31,125 nt of DNA, taken from Planctomycetaceae bacterium. GTDB lineage: Bacteria; Planctomycetota; Planctomycetia; Planctomycetales; Planctomycetaceae. The position numbers and the translations under genes are program-made. The notes under the pieces were generated by a model. It saw only the letters and a program-made list of their open reading frames with translations. It was not told the origin of the DNA and searched no databases. Position 1 is the stretch's first letter; each line of letters starts with the position of its first letter. Positions 24,647 through 31,125 of this stretch are shown here, one piece after another. Where the stretch lies: positions 1 to 31,125 of the forward strand of contig JAGQQT010000001.1 in assembly GCA_020426065.1 (NCBI GenBank), given 5' to 3'.

Positions 24647-26548
24647 GTGATCGGGGCACATCTCTCTGAGCAACAGCTGAATGACTGGCTGCGAAATCAG
24701 CTCGATCCCCAGGATGAGCGGCTGGTGGAGCAGCATCTGGAAGTCTGTGATCGGTGTGCCCAAAAACTGGAGTGCCTGCCACTGGAAACCGATCCCTTTC
24801 TCGACGTCCTGCGCCAGAACAAACTCTCTTCACTTGAAACCAGTGCCACCAGTCTGCAAACCGAATCAAACCCGGCGGAACGGTCTGTCACGATATTCGG
24901 GTCCGGGCTGGATGAAGAAGGTTCCCGGTGGCAGCGTGAGTTGTTACTGGCCACGGGCGGGATTGGAGAGGTCTGGGTTACTGTCGACCGACTGCTGGAA
25001 AACACGGTTGCCCTGAAGTGCCTCCGCAAAGAAACAGCCAATTTCCCCTCCATCCAGAAACGCTTTCTCCATGAGGCTCGTCTCACCGCTCAAATCAATC
25101 ATCCCGGAATACCTCGCGTGCTCGATCTGGTGGATGCAGGACCGGACAGTTATTACGTGATGTCCCTGGTCCGAGGTCGCACACTCACCAGTCTGATTCA
25201 AAGCACTCATCAGACAATGCTGCGCGAGGAACAGCCCGTCTACAGCAGTGCCCTTTCGCGGCTGGTACACCACTGGATTGCGGTTGCCAGAACAATTGAG
25301 GCTGCCCACTCCCGCAAGATTCTGCACCGGGATCTGAAGAGCGAAAATGTGATCGTGGGAGACCACGGCCAGGTCACCGTGATTGACTGGGGTCTGGCCA
25401 AGAAAATGAACCGGGCCCAGGAAGAAACGGATCCCCTGTTCGATACGTTGCTGCCTGCCAACTCCAACCCCTCATCGACCCGTCCTGGTACCCGACTCGG
25501 AACACCCAGTTTCATGTCTCCGGAGCAGGCTTCGGGCAGGATTGAGGATCTCGATGAACGGACCGATGTCTGGGGTCTGGGAGCGATGCTTTACGAGATT
25601 CTGACCGGACGTCCGCCGTTTACCGGAAAAAACAATGAGGACATCTTCAACGAGATCCTCCAGCGGGATCCGCTCCCGCCGCATTTTGCCATGCCGCTGG
25701 TTCCGGAGCAGCTTTCCATCCTGTGCATGAAGGCGCTCCGCAAAAACCCTGTCCATCGGTATCAGTCTGCCAGCGATTTTGCCAATGCAATCGAGGACTG
25801 GATTGCCAGCGAGTCTACTCATCGGCAATTCGATCTTGGTCGACAAAAGCTGTTTGATCTGTCCGATGACCTGATGTTTGTCTTCAATGCCGATTCCCGC
25901 ATCCTGTGGGGAAACGCCGCCTTTGAGCGTCAACTGGGGTGGACACCAGAGGAAAAACGGGGAGAGGATTCGCAATGCCTGACTCACCCGGATGACCATG
26001 TCACCATCGAACAGAAACTGGCGTTACGGAATGGAATCACACTGCAGCATGAAGCCCGTCTGATCGATAAGCAGGGGAAATATCACTGGTTTTCCTGGAC
26101 CATCACACCCGTTCTTGACGAAGCCGTCTTCTATGCGGTGGGACGAAATATCGAAGATCGAATTCGCCGCGAGAACGAATACCTGTTACTGCTGAATTCT
26201 GCTCCTGATGCCACGGTGGTCATCAATGAAGATTACAGCATTCACATGGTCAACAACCAGTTGCTGGACATGTTTGGATACCAGCAGGAAGAATTAATCG
26301 GGAAACCAGTCACCACGCTCTGGCCGGAACGTGTCAGAACCACATATCTGGGGCAGTTTCAGATCCTGCTGGATTCGCAAATTGAAAAACCGCGGGATGG
26401 ACAACATCGGTTTCACGGCCGCCACAAAAGTGGCAAACGATTCCGCCTGTTCATTCGGCTTTCCATGGTCGACACCAGCCAGACTAGACAGTGCATTGCC
26501 TCGATCAGGTATGAAGATACACCGGAATCAGACAAAAACCCGGAATGA
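24647..26548 (+). CDS. Ser/Thr protein kinase with N-terminal zinc anti-sigma motif and two C-terminal PAS domains
   Basis: A 633-residue multidomain regulator. Residues 5-37 carry H5, then H30-x3-C34-x2-C37 (VEQHLEVCDRC), the layout of a zinc-containing anti-sigma (ZAS) domain. The kinase spans about 97-395: Gly loop LATGGIGEVW, K124 in VALK, E143, HRDLKSEN with D229 and N234, DWG (247-249) in place of DFG, GTPSFMSPEQA and DVWGLGAMLYEILTG. PAS 1 is about 402-505 (LFDLSDDLMFVFNADSRILWGNAAFERQLGW) with a PAC-like segment, and PAS 2 about 513-625 (APDATVVINEDYSIHMVNNQLLDMFGY). No membrane segment is visible, so it should sense a cytoplasmic signal. Start is GTG at 24647, 55 nt after the sigma stop. 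By inference it restrains or activates the adjacent sigma factor. Confidence 0.93.
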   Translation: MIGAHLSEQQLNDWLRNQLDPQDERLVEQHLEVCDRCAQKLECLPLETDPFLDVLRQNKLSSLETSATSLQTESNPAERSVTIFGSGLDEEGSRWQRELLLATGGIGEVWVTVDRLLENTVALKCLRKETANFPSIQKRFLHEARLTAQINHPGIPRVLDLVDAGPDSYYVMSLVRGRTLTSLIQSTHQTMLREEQPVYSSALSRLVHHWIAVARTIEAAHSRKILHRDLKSENVIVGDHGQVTVIDWGLAKKMNRAQEETDPLFDTLLPANSNPSSTRPGTRLGTPSFMSPEQASGRIEDLDERTDVWGLGAMLYEILTGRPPFTGKNNEDIFNEILQRDPLPPHFAMPLVPEQLSILCMKALRKNPVHRYQSASDFANAIEDWIASESTHRQFDLGRQKLFDLSDDLMFVFNADSRILWGNAAFERQLGWTPEEKRGEDSQCLTHPDDHVTIEQKLALRNGITLQHEARLIDKQGKYHWFSWTITPVLDEAVFYAVGRNIEDRIRRENEYLLLLNSAPDATVVINEDYSIHMVNNQLLDMFGYQQEELIGKPVTTLWPERVRTTYLGQFQILLDSQIEKPRDGQHRFHGRHKSGKRFRLFIRLSMVDTSQTRQCIASIRYEDTPESDKNPE

Positions 26549-26562
26549 GCCTGCTGTGATCT

Positions 26563-27648
26563 TCAGCCTTCCGAGGAAGAGACCTCCTCTACTGCAGTTG
26601 ACGTACCCGCTGGTTCGGGTTCGGGAGGAGCAGGAGTTGCTGATTTGGCTCCAACCTCGATGACAAACCGGGGATTTTGAGGAAAGCGCGAGGGCCCTGG
26701 CTCAAAAGGGCGTTCCACCACTTCAAAAGACTTGGCCTGATAGGGGACGCAGAAGTAAATTCGGTCCTGAGAGTCCTGCCAGAGACAGGGATAGGATTCT
26801 CCCTCCACAATGGCTACCAGGGCATAACCCAAGCCCTGCACCGACTCGAATGCAGCCACATCATACAGGAACCCGGTGAGCAGATCAGCCTGATCTTTTG
26901 AGTCGTCCTTGTCGATGCGACCAACAAACCGACTCAGATTCTGCTCGACCACCTGCCGACGCTCTTCATTAAGTGGTGCATAACCCCGTTTATGAAACTC
27001 CTGCAGCGGTTTATTCTGGAGGACATCAACCCGGACCAGATTCGAGGCTTTCCCCGGCTCAATATTCACAACCAGTTTGTCACCATCAAAGGCGATTCGG
27101 GAACGGATCATGGTGGAATTGATATTCAGCTGATCTCCACCGAAGTAACCCTGGAGCATTTTCACTTCCCGGTCTGAAAGACGTGGCTTGAGAGAAATCA
27201 TGAATTGGGGAATCGTCTGAGTCGCGACAATTTCTCCCGGTAGCGTTCCCCGCATCGGGGGATAAAGGTAACGCTGCAGCCCAAACAGTCCCGCGATGGT
27301 CAGTCCGACAAAAATGATGGTTGTCAGGATGGTGGCGGCGGTTTGACGTGGACGGGTTGCAGATCTGATCAGCGGATCCTCATCGAGCCGATGTAGATGT
27401 TCTTCCGTCAAGACGGCGAAAAGCTGTTCCACTCCTTCAGCTGGCGGATCTGCTGATGCTGCTTTAACAGTTTGAGCAGTGGAAGTCCCGGGTGCGGTGT
27501 GAGGAGTGGTCCCCTTATTTTCGGGAATGACGGGTAATGGCACCACCAGCAGCTTCTGGCATCGCGGACAGGGAGCGGATTTTCCCATGAAGGGATCCGG
27601 TACTCTCAAGATGGACTCACAATGGGGACATTGAAACTGAATCGTCAT
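26563..27648 (-). CDS. Zinc-ribbon, single-pass membrane protein of unknown function
   Basis: A 361-residue protein. It starts with a four-cysteine zinc ribbon of the MJ0042/planctomycete type, C7PHC10 and C27PRC30. A Pro/Thr/Ala-rich linker follows (about 40-75), then one membrane segment (about 103-125, AATILTTIIFVGLTIAGLFGL). The C-terminal domain of about 200 residues (about 140-340) is predicted outside the membrane (FGGDQLNINSTMIRSRIAFDGDKLVVNIEPG, LGYALVAIVEGESYPCLWQD) and ends in a Pro/Glu/Ser tail. I start at the ATG at 27648, with AGGA 8 nt upstream; a TTG nine codons earlier is in frame. No family name is recognised. It converges on the kinase gene with 14 nt between them. Confidence 0.78.
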   Translation of the reverse strand: MTIQFQCPHCESILRVPDPFMGKSAPCPRCQKLLVVPLPVIPENKGTTPHTAPGTSTAQTVKAASADPPAEGVEQLFAVLTEEHLHRLDEDPLIRSATRPRQTAATILTTIIFVGLTIAGLFGLQRYLYPPMRGTLPGEIVATQTIPQFMISLKPRLSDREVKMLQGYFGGDQLNINSTMIRSRIAFDGDKLVVNIEPGKASNLVRVDVLQNKPLQEFHKRGYAPLNEERRQVVEQNLSRFVGRIDKDDSKDQADLLTGFLYDVAAFESVQGLGYALVAIVEGESYPCLWQDSQDRIYFCVPYQAKSFEVVERPFEPGPSRFPQNPRFVIEVGAKSATPAPPEPEPAGTSTAVEEVSSSEG

Positions 27649-27795
27649 CACTTTTTCCTGACTCGGGCTCCACAACTGGGACCAGCTCTTCCAGTATCAT
27701 ATAATCGGCCAGCGTGAGCGATAAGTTTGACCTGCTTCAAAAGGGTCGCACATCAACAATTCTTAATCGTGGCGGAATCACGAGACTCTTGAGGG

Positions 27796-28104
27796 ATGAT
27801 TGCCGGAATGGAACTGGATGATCAAGTCTGTTACTGCTTTCACGTTTCGAAGCGGAAAATCCTGAACTATATCCGGCTGCATCATCCACGCCGGGCCAGC
27901 CAGATCAGCGAATGTGGTGGAGCAGGCACTGGCTGCGGCTGGTGTGTGCCCTATCTGCAGCGCTATTTCCGGGAATCGCAGCAGGAACAGATCTCTGAAC
28001 CGGAACTCACTCCCGCAGAATATGAAGCCAAACGGGCCGAATACATCAAAGCTCGGAAGGGTCAATCGTCTTCTGAAGACGAGGAGACAGCTGCTTCAGA
28101 ATGA
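27796..28104 (+). CDS. BFD-like [2Fe-2S]-binding protein
   Basis: A 102-residue protein. The first 60 residues match the bacterioferritin-associated ferredoxin-like (Fer2_BFD) fold: C12-x-C14 (VCYCFHVS), a helix, then a Gly-rich loop CGGAGTGC and C47-x2-C50 (GCGWCVPYL). The ligand spacing (33 residues between C14 and C47) is that of BFD, NifU-middle and nitrite-reductase [2Fe-2S] domains. The last 40 residues are a charged, Glu-rich tail absent from ordinary BFD (about 64 aa). No bacterioferritin or iron gene is adjacent. The ATG at 27796 directly follows GAGGG; an internal ATG at 27808 is an alternative. The last 43 nt overlap the convergent rarA gene, a longer overlap than elsewhere in the window. 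Confidence 0.85.
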   Translation: MIAGMELDDQVCYCFHVSKRKILNYIRLHHPRRASQISECGGAGTGCGWCVPYLQRYFRESQQEQISEPELTPAEYEAKRAEYIKARKGQSSSEDEETAASE

Positions 28105-29402
28105 TCCTGCCGCCGAGCCCGCAGTTGTTCGAGCCGCAAACGGATCTTCTGCTCGTATCCACGATCCAGTGGACGGTAATACTCCCGGGAGACTCCCAGG
28201 TAATCCTGATTGTTCCAGCCCGACTCCGTTTCGTGAGGAGAAACATAGGTCCCATCCTGTAATCCTCCACTCCGTAATGCGGTGGGGACAGCGGGCGTTT
28301 CTCCCTGACGGACATCGGCAAGTGCTTCGTTGATGGCAACATAGGAAGCATTGGACTTGGGAGCGCAGGCCAGGTAGGTCACCGCCTGGGCCAGCATGAT
28401 CCGGCACTCGGGCATGCCGACCATTTCGGTTGACTGAGCGGCAGCTGTCGCCAGCACGAGAGCGTGAGGATCCGCATTTCCGATGTCCTCTGAAGCGGAA
28501 ATCATCAGTCGACGAGCCACAAACCGGGGTGGTTCGCCCGCGTCCAGCATCCGGGCCATCCAGTAAATTGCCGCATCGGGATCACTCCCCCGAATGCTTT
28601 TGATCAGGGCGCTGGCGGCATCGTAATGTTCTCCCCCCTGCCGATCGTACCGCAGAATTTTCTTCTGCATTGATTCTGAAGCCACTTCCCTGGTGACAGT
28701 TCGCTGTTCGGGCGGGAGCTGGCTGACTGACAGGACCGCCACTTCCAGCCCATTGAGTGCCCGACGGACATCTCCTTCCGCATTTTCTGCCAGAAACAGG
28801 TACGCTCCTTCCTCTACCTCTACTCCTGTGGATTTCAGTCCTCGCGTAGAATCCATCATGGTTTGTTTCAGAACCGGGAGGAGTTCCGGAACCGTCAATG
28901 GTTTGAATTCGAAGACCTGGCTCCGGCTTAGCAATGGAGAGACCAGGGCAAAGAAAGGATTATCGGTTGTCGCTCCGATAAAAATTACCGTTCCCCGTTC
29001 CAGATCCGGCAGCAGCACATCCTGCTGGGTTTTGGAAAAGTGATGGAGTTCATCCACAAACAGGAGGGATCGTTTTCCGCTGGCTGCCAGCTCATCATCA
29101 GCCTGCTGCAGCACTGCTCGCAGTTCTTTCACACCGCAGGCGGCTGCATTGAGTGAAAACCAGCGGGCATCGAGCTGGCGGGCAATCAAATTCGCCAGAC
29201 TCGTTTTCCCGGTGCCGGGAGGACCAAAGAAAATCAGGCTCCCCAGGCGGTTTGCATCCAGAAGTCGACGGAGCAGCTTGCCTTCTCCCAGGAAATGCGA
29301 CTGACCGGCAAATTCCTGCAGGGAGCGGGGTCTCATCCGGGCAGCGAGCGGTAATGCCCGCTCACGATTGGCCTGTTCCGCCCGATCGAAAAGCCCTGCC
29401 AT
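28062..29402 (-). CDS. rarA: Replication-associated recombination protein A (RarA/MgsA/WRNIP1 family AAA+ ATPase)
   Basis: A 446-residue AAA+ ATPase acting at stalled replication forks. From the ATG at 29402 it begins MAGLFDRAEQ and PLAARMRPRSLQEFAGQSHFLG, the standard RarA N-terminus. It continues with Walker A GPPGTGKT (60-67), Walker B LLFVDE (113-118), sensor 1 ATTDNP (144-149) and the arginine finger R160 (LLSRSQVFEF). The sensor 2 and lid region contain GDVRRALNGLE. The C-terminal MgsA-type tetramerisation domain has HYDAASALIKSIRGSDPDAAIYWMARML and DIGNADP. An in-frame ATG at 29417 is unlikely because the family N-terminus starts later. Its 3' end overlaps the BFD-like gene by 43 nt; the tail ends in a Ser/Asp-rich stretch. 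Confidence 0.96.
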   Translation of the reverse strand: MAGLFDRAEQANRERALPLAARMRPRSLQEFAGQSHFLGEGKLLRRLLDANRLGSLIFFGPPGTGKTSLANLIARQLDARWFSLNAAACGVKELRAVLQQADDELAASGKRSLLFVDELHHFSKTQQDVLLPDLERGTVIFIGATTDNPFFALVSPLLSRSQVFEFKPLTVPELLPVLKQTMMDSTRGLKSTGVEVEEGAYLFLAENAEGDVRRALNGLEVAVLSVSQLPPEQRTVTREVASESMQKKILRYDRQGGEHYDAASALIKSIRGSDPDAAIYWMARMLDAGEPPRFVARRLMISASEDIGNADPHALVLATAAAQSTEMVGMPECRIMLAQAVTYLACAPKSNASYVAINEALADVRQGETPAVPTALRSGGLQDGTYVSPHETESGWNNQDYLGVSREYYRPLDRGYEQKIRLRLEQLRARRQDHSEAAVSSSSEDD

Positions 29403-29788
29403 GAAACCTGCAATCATCTGGAATGTTCAAAAAGAAAAAGTCTCTGCCACTGCCGTTCGAACACAATCTGTTCTGGACCCGCATCCAATAAGGAGGAAGC
29501 GCGTCTGCAAGTCACGTGATTCACGCAAATGGTGAAACGATTCTCACAAAACTGCGGTTCCTGCGGAAGAACTTGTAGGGCCAACAAATTCTGGTTCGTG
29601 GTCGCACAGGGAAGAGACTCTACCTCTGATTCTACTCAACGAACAGGATCTGGCAACAAGCCACCACCTGGAATTTCCCAACGCTGATCAGGACCAGAGA
29701 ACTGGGTTGACTTTGGACGAATTCTCTGTCAGATCTGAAGGGAGACAATCACGGAAATAGATCCACCAAATTCTTGTGGAAGCAATTC
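29403..29788. other. Divergent intergenic region between rarA and the AtpZ/AtpI-like gene
   Basis: About 390 nt, expected to contain promoters in both directions. A perfect AAGGAGG ribosome-site-like sequence occurs at 29490-29496 on the plus strand, but no ATG follows at a suitable distance; the only frame after it, from a GTG at 29516, is about 20 codons. TTGACT at 29707-29712 looks like a -35 box, but no good -10 box lies 16-18 nt on. Confidence 0.5.
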
Positions 29789-30052
29789 ATGTCACTGCCC
29801 CCAGAACCTGCCTCCTCAAAAGAGAACTCCCCAGGGGAAACATCCCCCTGGGTGGAGGCTGGCAGAATCATTTCCCACGTGACTACCGCAATCGGCGTCA
29901 TGCTGGTCTGCGGCTGGCTGGGTTCTCAACTGGACCGCTTGTGGAATCTGCAGTTCTTCGCCTTTACAGGATTTGCCGGAGGGAGTGTCCTGGGAATCTG
30001 GCACCTGATCCGGGTCGTCTCTGCTGAAGAAAAACCACCTCAGAAAGATTGA
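29789..30052 (+). CDS. AtpZ/AtpI family small membrane protein
   Basis: An 87-residue protein with two membrane helices (about 28-46 and 56-76) joined by a short loop containing GSQLDRLWN. The pattern GVMLVCGWLGSQLDRL, a short aromatic stretch, then GFAGGSVLGIWHLIRVV matches the AtpZ/AtpI family (ATPase_gene1 type), where the GxxxGxxxD loop is conserved. These proteins are associated with F-type ATP synthase assembly or Mg2+ supply. No ATP synthase subunit gene lies in the 3' flank seen here, so it may be detached from the atp operon. The ATG at 29789 has GGAAG 6 nt upstream; an in-frame TTG lies five codons before it. The N-terminal 22 residues are polar and Pro/Ser/Glu-rich. Confidence 0.8.
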   Translation: MSLPPEPASSKENSPGETSPWVEAGRIISHVTTAIGVMLVCGWLGSQLDRLWNLQFFAFTGFAGGSVLGIWHLIRVVSAEEKPPQKD

Positions 30053-30222
30053 TCTGGACAGGAACCGTTAAATCCGTCATGTTCATCAGATGTTTCGAAT
30101 CCAGTGAAACTCCCGCAAATCACCCTTTTCATCGCTGGTGGATTGGAGATAATAACATTTAAGGAGTTCATCCTCAGGTTCGACTAACACAGACATTCAC
30201 GGAAAAGTATGTGATGTTACTC

Positions 30223-30549
30223 ATGAGCAGATTTCGTCCCGGTGATCAGGTTACCTACAAGATGACGAAGCAGTCTGATCATCCGACGTTACGCGCTGTG
30301 AACGTCAACCCCAGTGAAAAGGGGGATGACTATGCTTACGTGGTCGAAAAATACTGGGTGGTCCGTGAACTGACCGATCATGGCACAGTCATCGTGCAGA
30401 CGCGACGGGGGAAGACGAGGGAAATCCCGGTGGAAGATCCCCGTCTGAAGCGGGCTTCCTGGTGGGACAAACTACTTTACCGCCAGAAGTTCCCGACTCT
30501 CGAACAGATTTCTGCAGACAACAACCTGCAGGAATCCTCTGCCAGCTAA
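30223..30549 (+). CDS. Small conserved-looking protein of unknown function
   Basis: A 108-residue soluble protein beginning MSRFRPGDQVTYKMTKQSDHP, followed by YAYVVEKYWVVRELTDHGTVIVQTRRGKTREIPVEDPRLKRASWWDKLLYRQKFP. The PGDxVxY opening, YWVVRE strand and RRGKT turn suggest a small SH3-like or OB-like beta barrel with a basic surface. From memory this resembles an unnamed protein found in many planctomycetes, but that is not checked. Start choice is uncertain: GTG at 30211, ATG at 30214 and ATG at 30223 are all in frame, and none has a strong ribosome site; I take the last as it gives the compact N-terminus. The stop overlaps the convergent NrnA-like gene by 4 nt. Confidence 0.68.
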   Translation: MSRFRPGDQVTYKMTKQSDHPTLRAVNVNPSEKGDDYAYVVEKYWVVRELTDHGTVIVQTRRGKTREIPVEDPRLKRASWWDKLLYRQKFPTLEQISADNNLQESSAS

Positions 30550-31125
30550 ATCTTCTCTTCCGTCGGAACGGGAAGCTGCAAGGCGAATTGCTCCAGCAAC
30601 CTGCTGATGGTCGTCTCCAGCGTGCCGCTGATAGTCGCTCCTGAAGCCAGTCGGTGACCTCCGCCGCCGAACTGCTCAGCAATTCTGGCCACATCAATTC
30701 CTTCACGAGCCCGCAGGCTCGCCTTGATGCTGCGGTTCTGCTGTTCGACCAGAATGAATGCCGCTCGGGCCGTTTCCACACGCAGGCATTCGTTGACGAT
30801 ATTCTCAGTATCCGCCGGGTGTGCTTTGATCTGCGCAAAATCATTCTGCGTGACCCAGGTGTAGGCCAGTTGTCCCTCACAGGCCAGTTGCACCCTCTGT
30901 AATGCTACTCCATTCAGCTTCAGTCGTTCGAGTGAACTCTGTTCATAGAGCTGTCGATAAAGAGTAGCCGGATGAGCCCCCGCTTCGATCAAAGCGGCAA
31001 TGATCTGCATCGTGTGTGGCGTTGTTGAGGGAAAACGGAACCAGCCGGTATCGGTTGCGATCGCCGCATACAAAACGATCGCTTCAGCAGTCGTGAGAGG
31101 ATGTCCCACTGCCTTGAGAAAATCA
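30546..31125 (-). CDS. DHH/DHHA1 phosphoesterase, NrnA-like (5' end cut off by window)
   Basis: The C-terminal 193 residues of a DHH-family phosphoesterase. The frame is open through the window edge; an internal GTG at 31109 is not the real start, because the upstream codons (DFLKAV) still read as the family. Present are AIVLYAAIATDTGWFRFPSTTPHTMQIIAALIEAGAHP, matching the end of the DHH domain (with its metal-binding aspartate in TDTG), and the DHHA1 substrate-binding motif FGGGGHRLASGATI near the end. This is the NrnA / oligoribonuclease-pAp phosphatase pattern, an enzyme that degrades short RNAs (nanoRNA) and 3',5'-bisphosphate nucleotides. The N-terminal DHH motif itself lies outside the window, so NrnA is probable rather than proven. 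Confidence 0.85.
   Translation of the reverse strand, partial: DFLKAVGHPLTTAEAIVLYAAIATDTGWFRFPSTTPHTMQIIAALIEAGAHPATLYRQLYEQSSLERLKLNGVALQRVQLACEGQLAYTWVTQNDFAQIKAHPADTENIVNECLRVETARAAFILVEQQNRSIKASLRAREGIDVARIAEQFGGGGHRLASGATISGTLETTISRLLEQFALQLPVPTEEKI

Noticed and set aside
29490..29496. Perfect AAGGAGG ribosome-site-like sequence
   Set aside because: No ATG follows at normal distance; the nearest frame (GTG at 29516) is about 20 codons and 19 nt away. A leader peptide is not supported.
1..31125. Search for tRNA genes, CRISPR repeats, IS elements and prophage genes
   Set aside because: No cloverleaf with a GTTCRA arm, no regularly spaced repeats, and no transposase, integrase or phage structural protein was seen by eye.

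Overview
The window looks like chromosomal DNA of a planctomycete (Planctomycetota, probably Planctomycetales). Pointers are a BBP7-family outer-membrane beta-barrel protein, a putative ECF sigma factor next to a Ser/Thr kinase with an N-terminal zinc-binding anti-sigma-like motif, a PAPS-type sulfotransferase, secreted alpha/beta hydrolases, and scattered housekeeping genes rather than long operons. Several starts appear to be GTG or TTG. No tRNA, rRNA, CRISPR array, insertion sequence or prophage was recognised by eye. The species cannot be named from the sequence alone.

Layout. 1-5.2 kb: 5' part of a CrtI-like FAD oxidoreductase (-), a secreted esterase (+), an ArgE-like M20 deacetylase (-) and a BBP7 beta-barrel protein (+). 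5.2-7.6 kb: three minus-strand genes, an isochorismatase-like hydrolase, a lone STAS protein with a clear intrinsic terminator, and a membrane-anchored coiled-coil protein. 8.0-9.9 kb: a YkgJ-type cysteine-cluster protein followed by hisS. 9.9-10.5 kb: a gene-free stretch holding a 175-bp element bounded by perfect 21-bp inverted repeats. 10.5-15.0 kb: alanine dehydrogenase, a second secreted hydrolase with a strong terminator, a DUF3592 membrane protein and glycerol kinase. 15.0-18.4 kb (-): a PH-like membrane protein, a GH15-like protein, NAD kinase and a small membrane protein. 18.6-20.4 kb (+): a second YkgJ protein, an HU-type DNA-binding protein with a tail, and a small lipoprotein with a terminator. 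20.4-23.8 kb: an orphan ABC ATPase (-), a sulfotransferase (+) and a tandem class II aldolase protein (-). 24.0-26.5 kb: ECF sigma factor plus ZAS-kinase-PAS-PAS protein. 26.5-31.1 kb: a zinc-ribbon membrane protein (-), a BFD-like [2Fe-2S] protein (+), rarA (-), an AtpZ/AtpI-like protein (+), a conserved small protein (+) and the C-terminal part of an NrnA-like DHH phosphoesterase (-).

How the parts relate. Most genes are single transcription units. The convincing functional pair is the sigma factor and kinase (55 nt apart), which looks like a one-component-sensor version of planctomycete sigma/kinase regulation. Convergent genes are packed tightly: four pairs overlap at their stop codons and three more are separated by only 9-14 nt. 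No wholly new multi-gene defence or metabolic system was seen. The best leads are the sensor kinase architecture, the aldolase with a degenerate second half and the inverted-repeat element.
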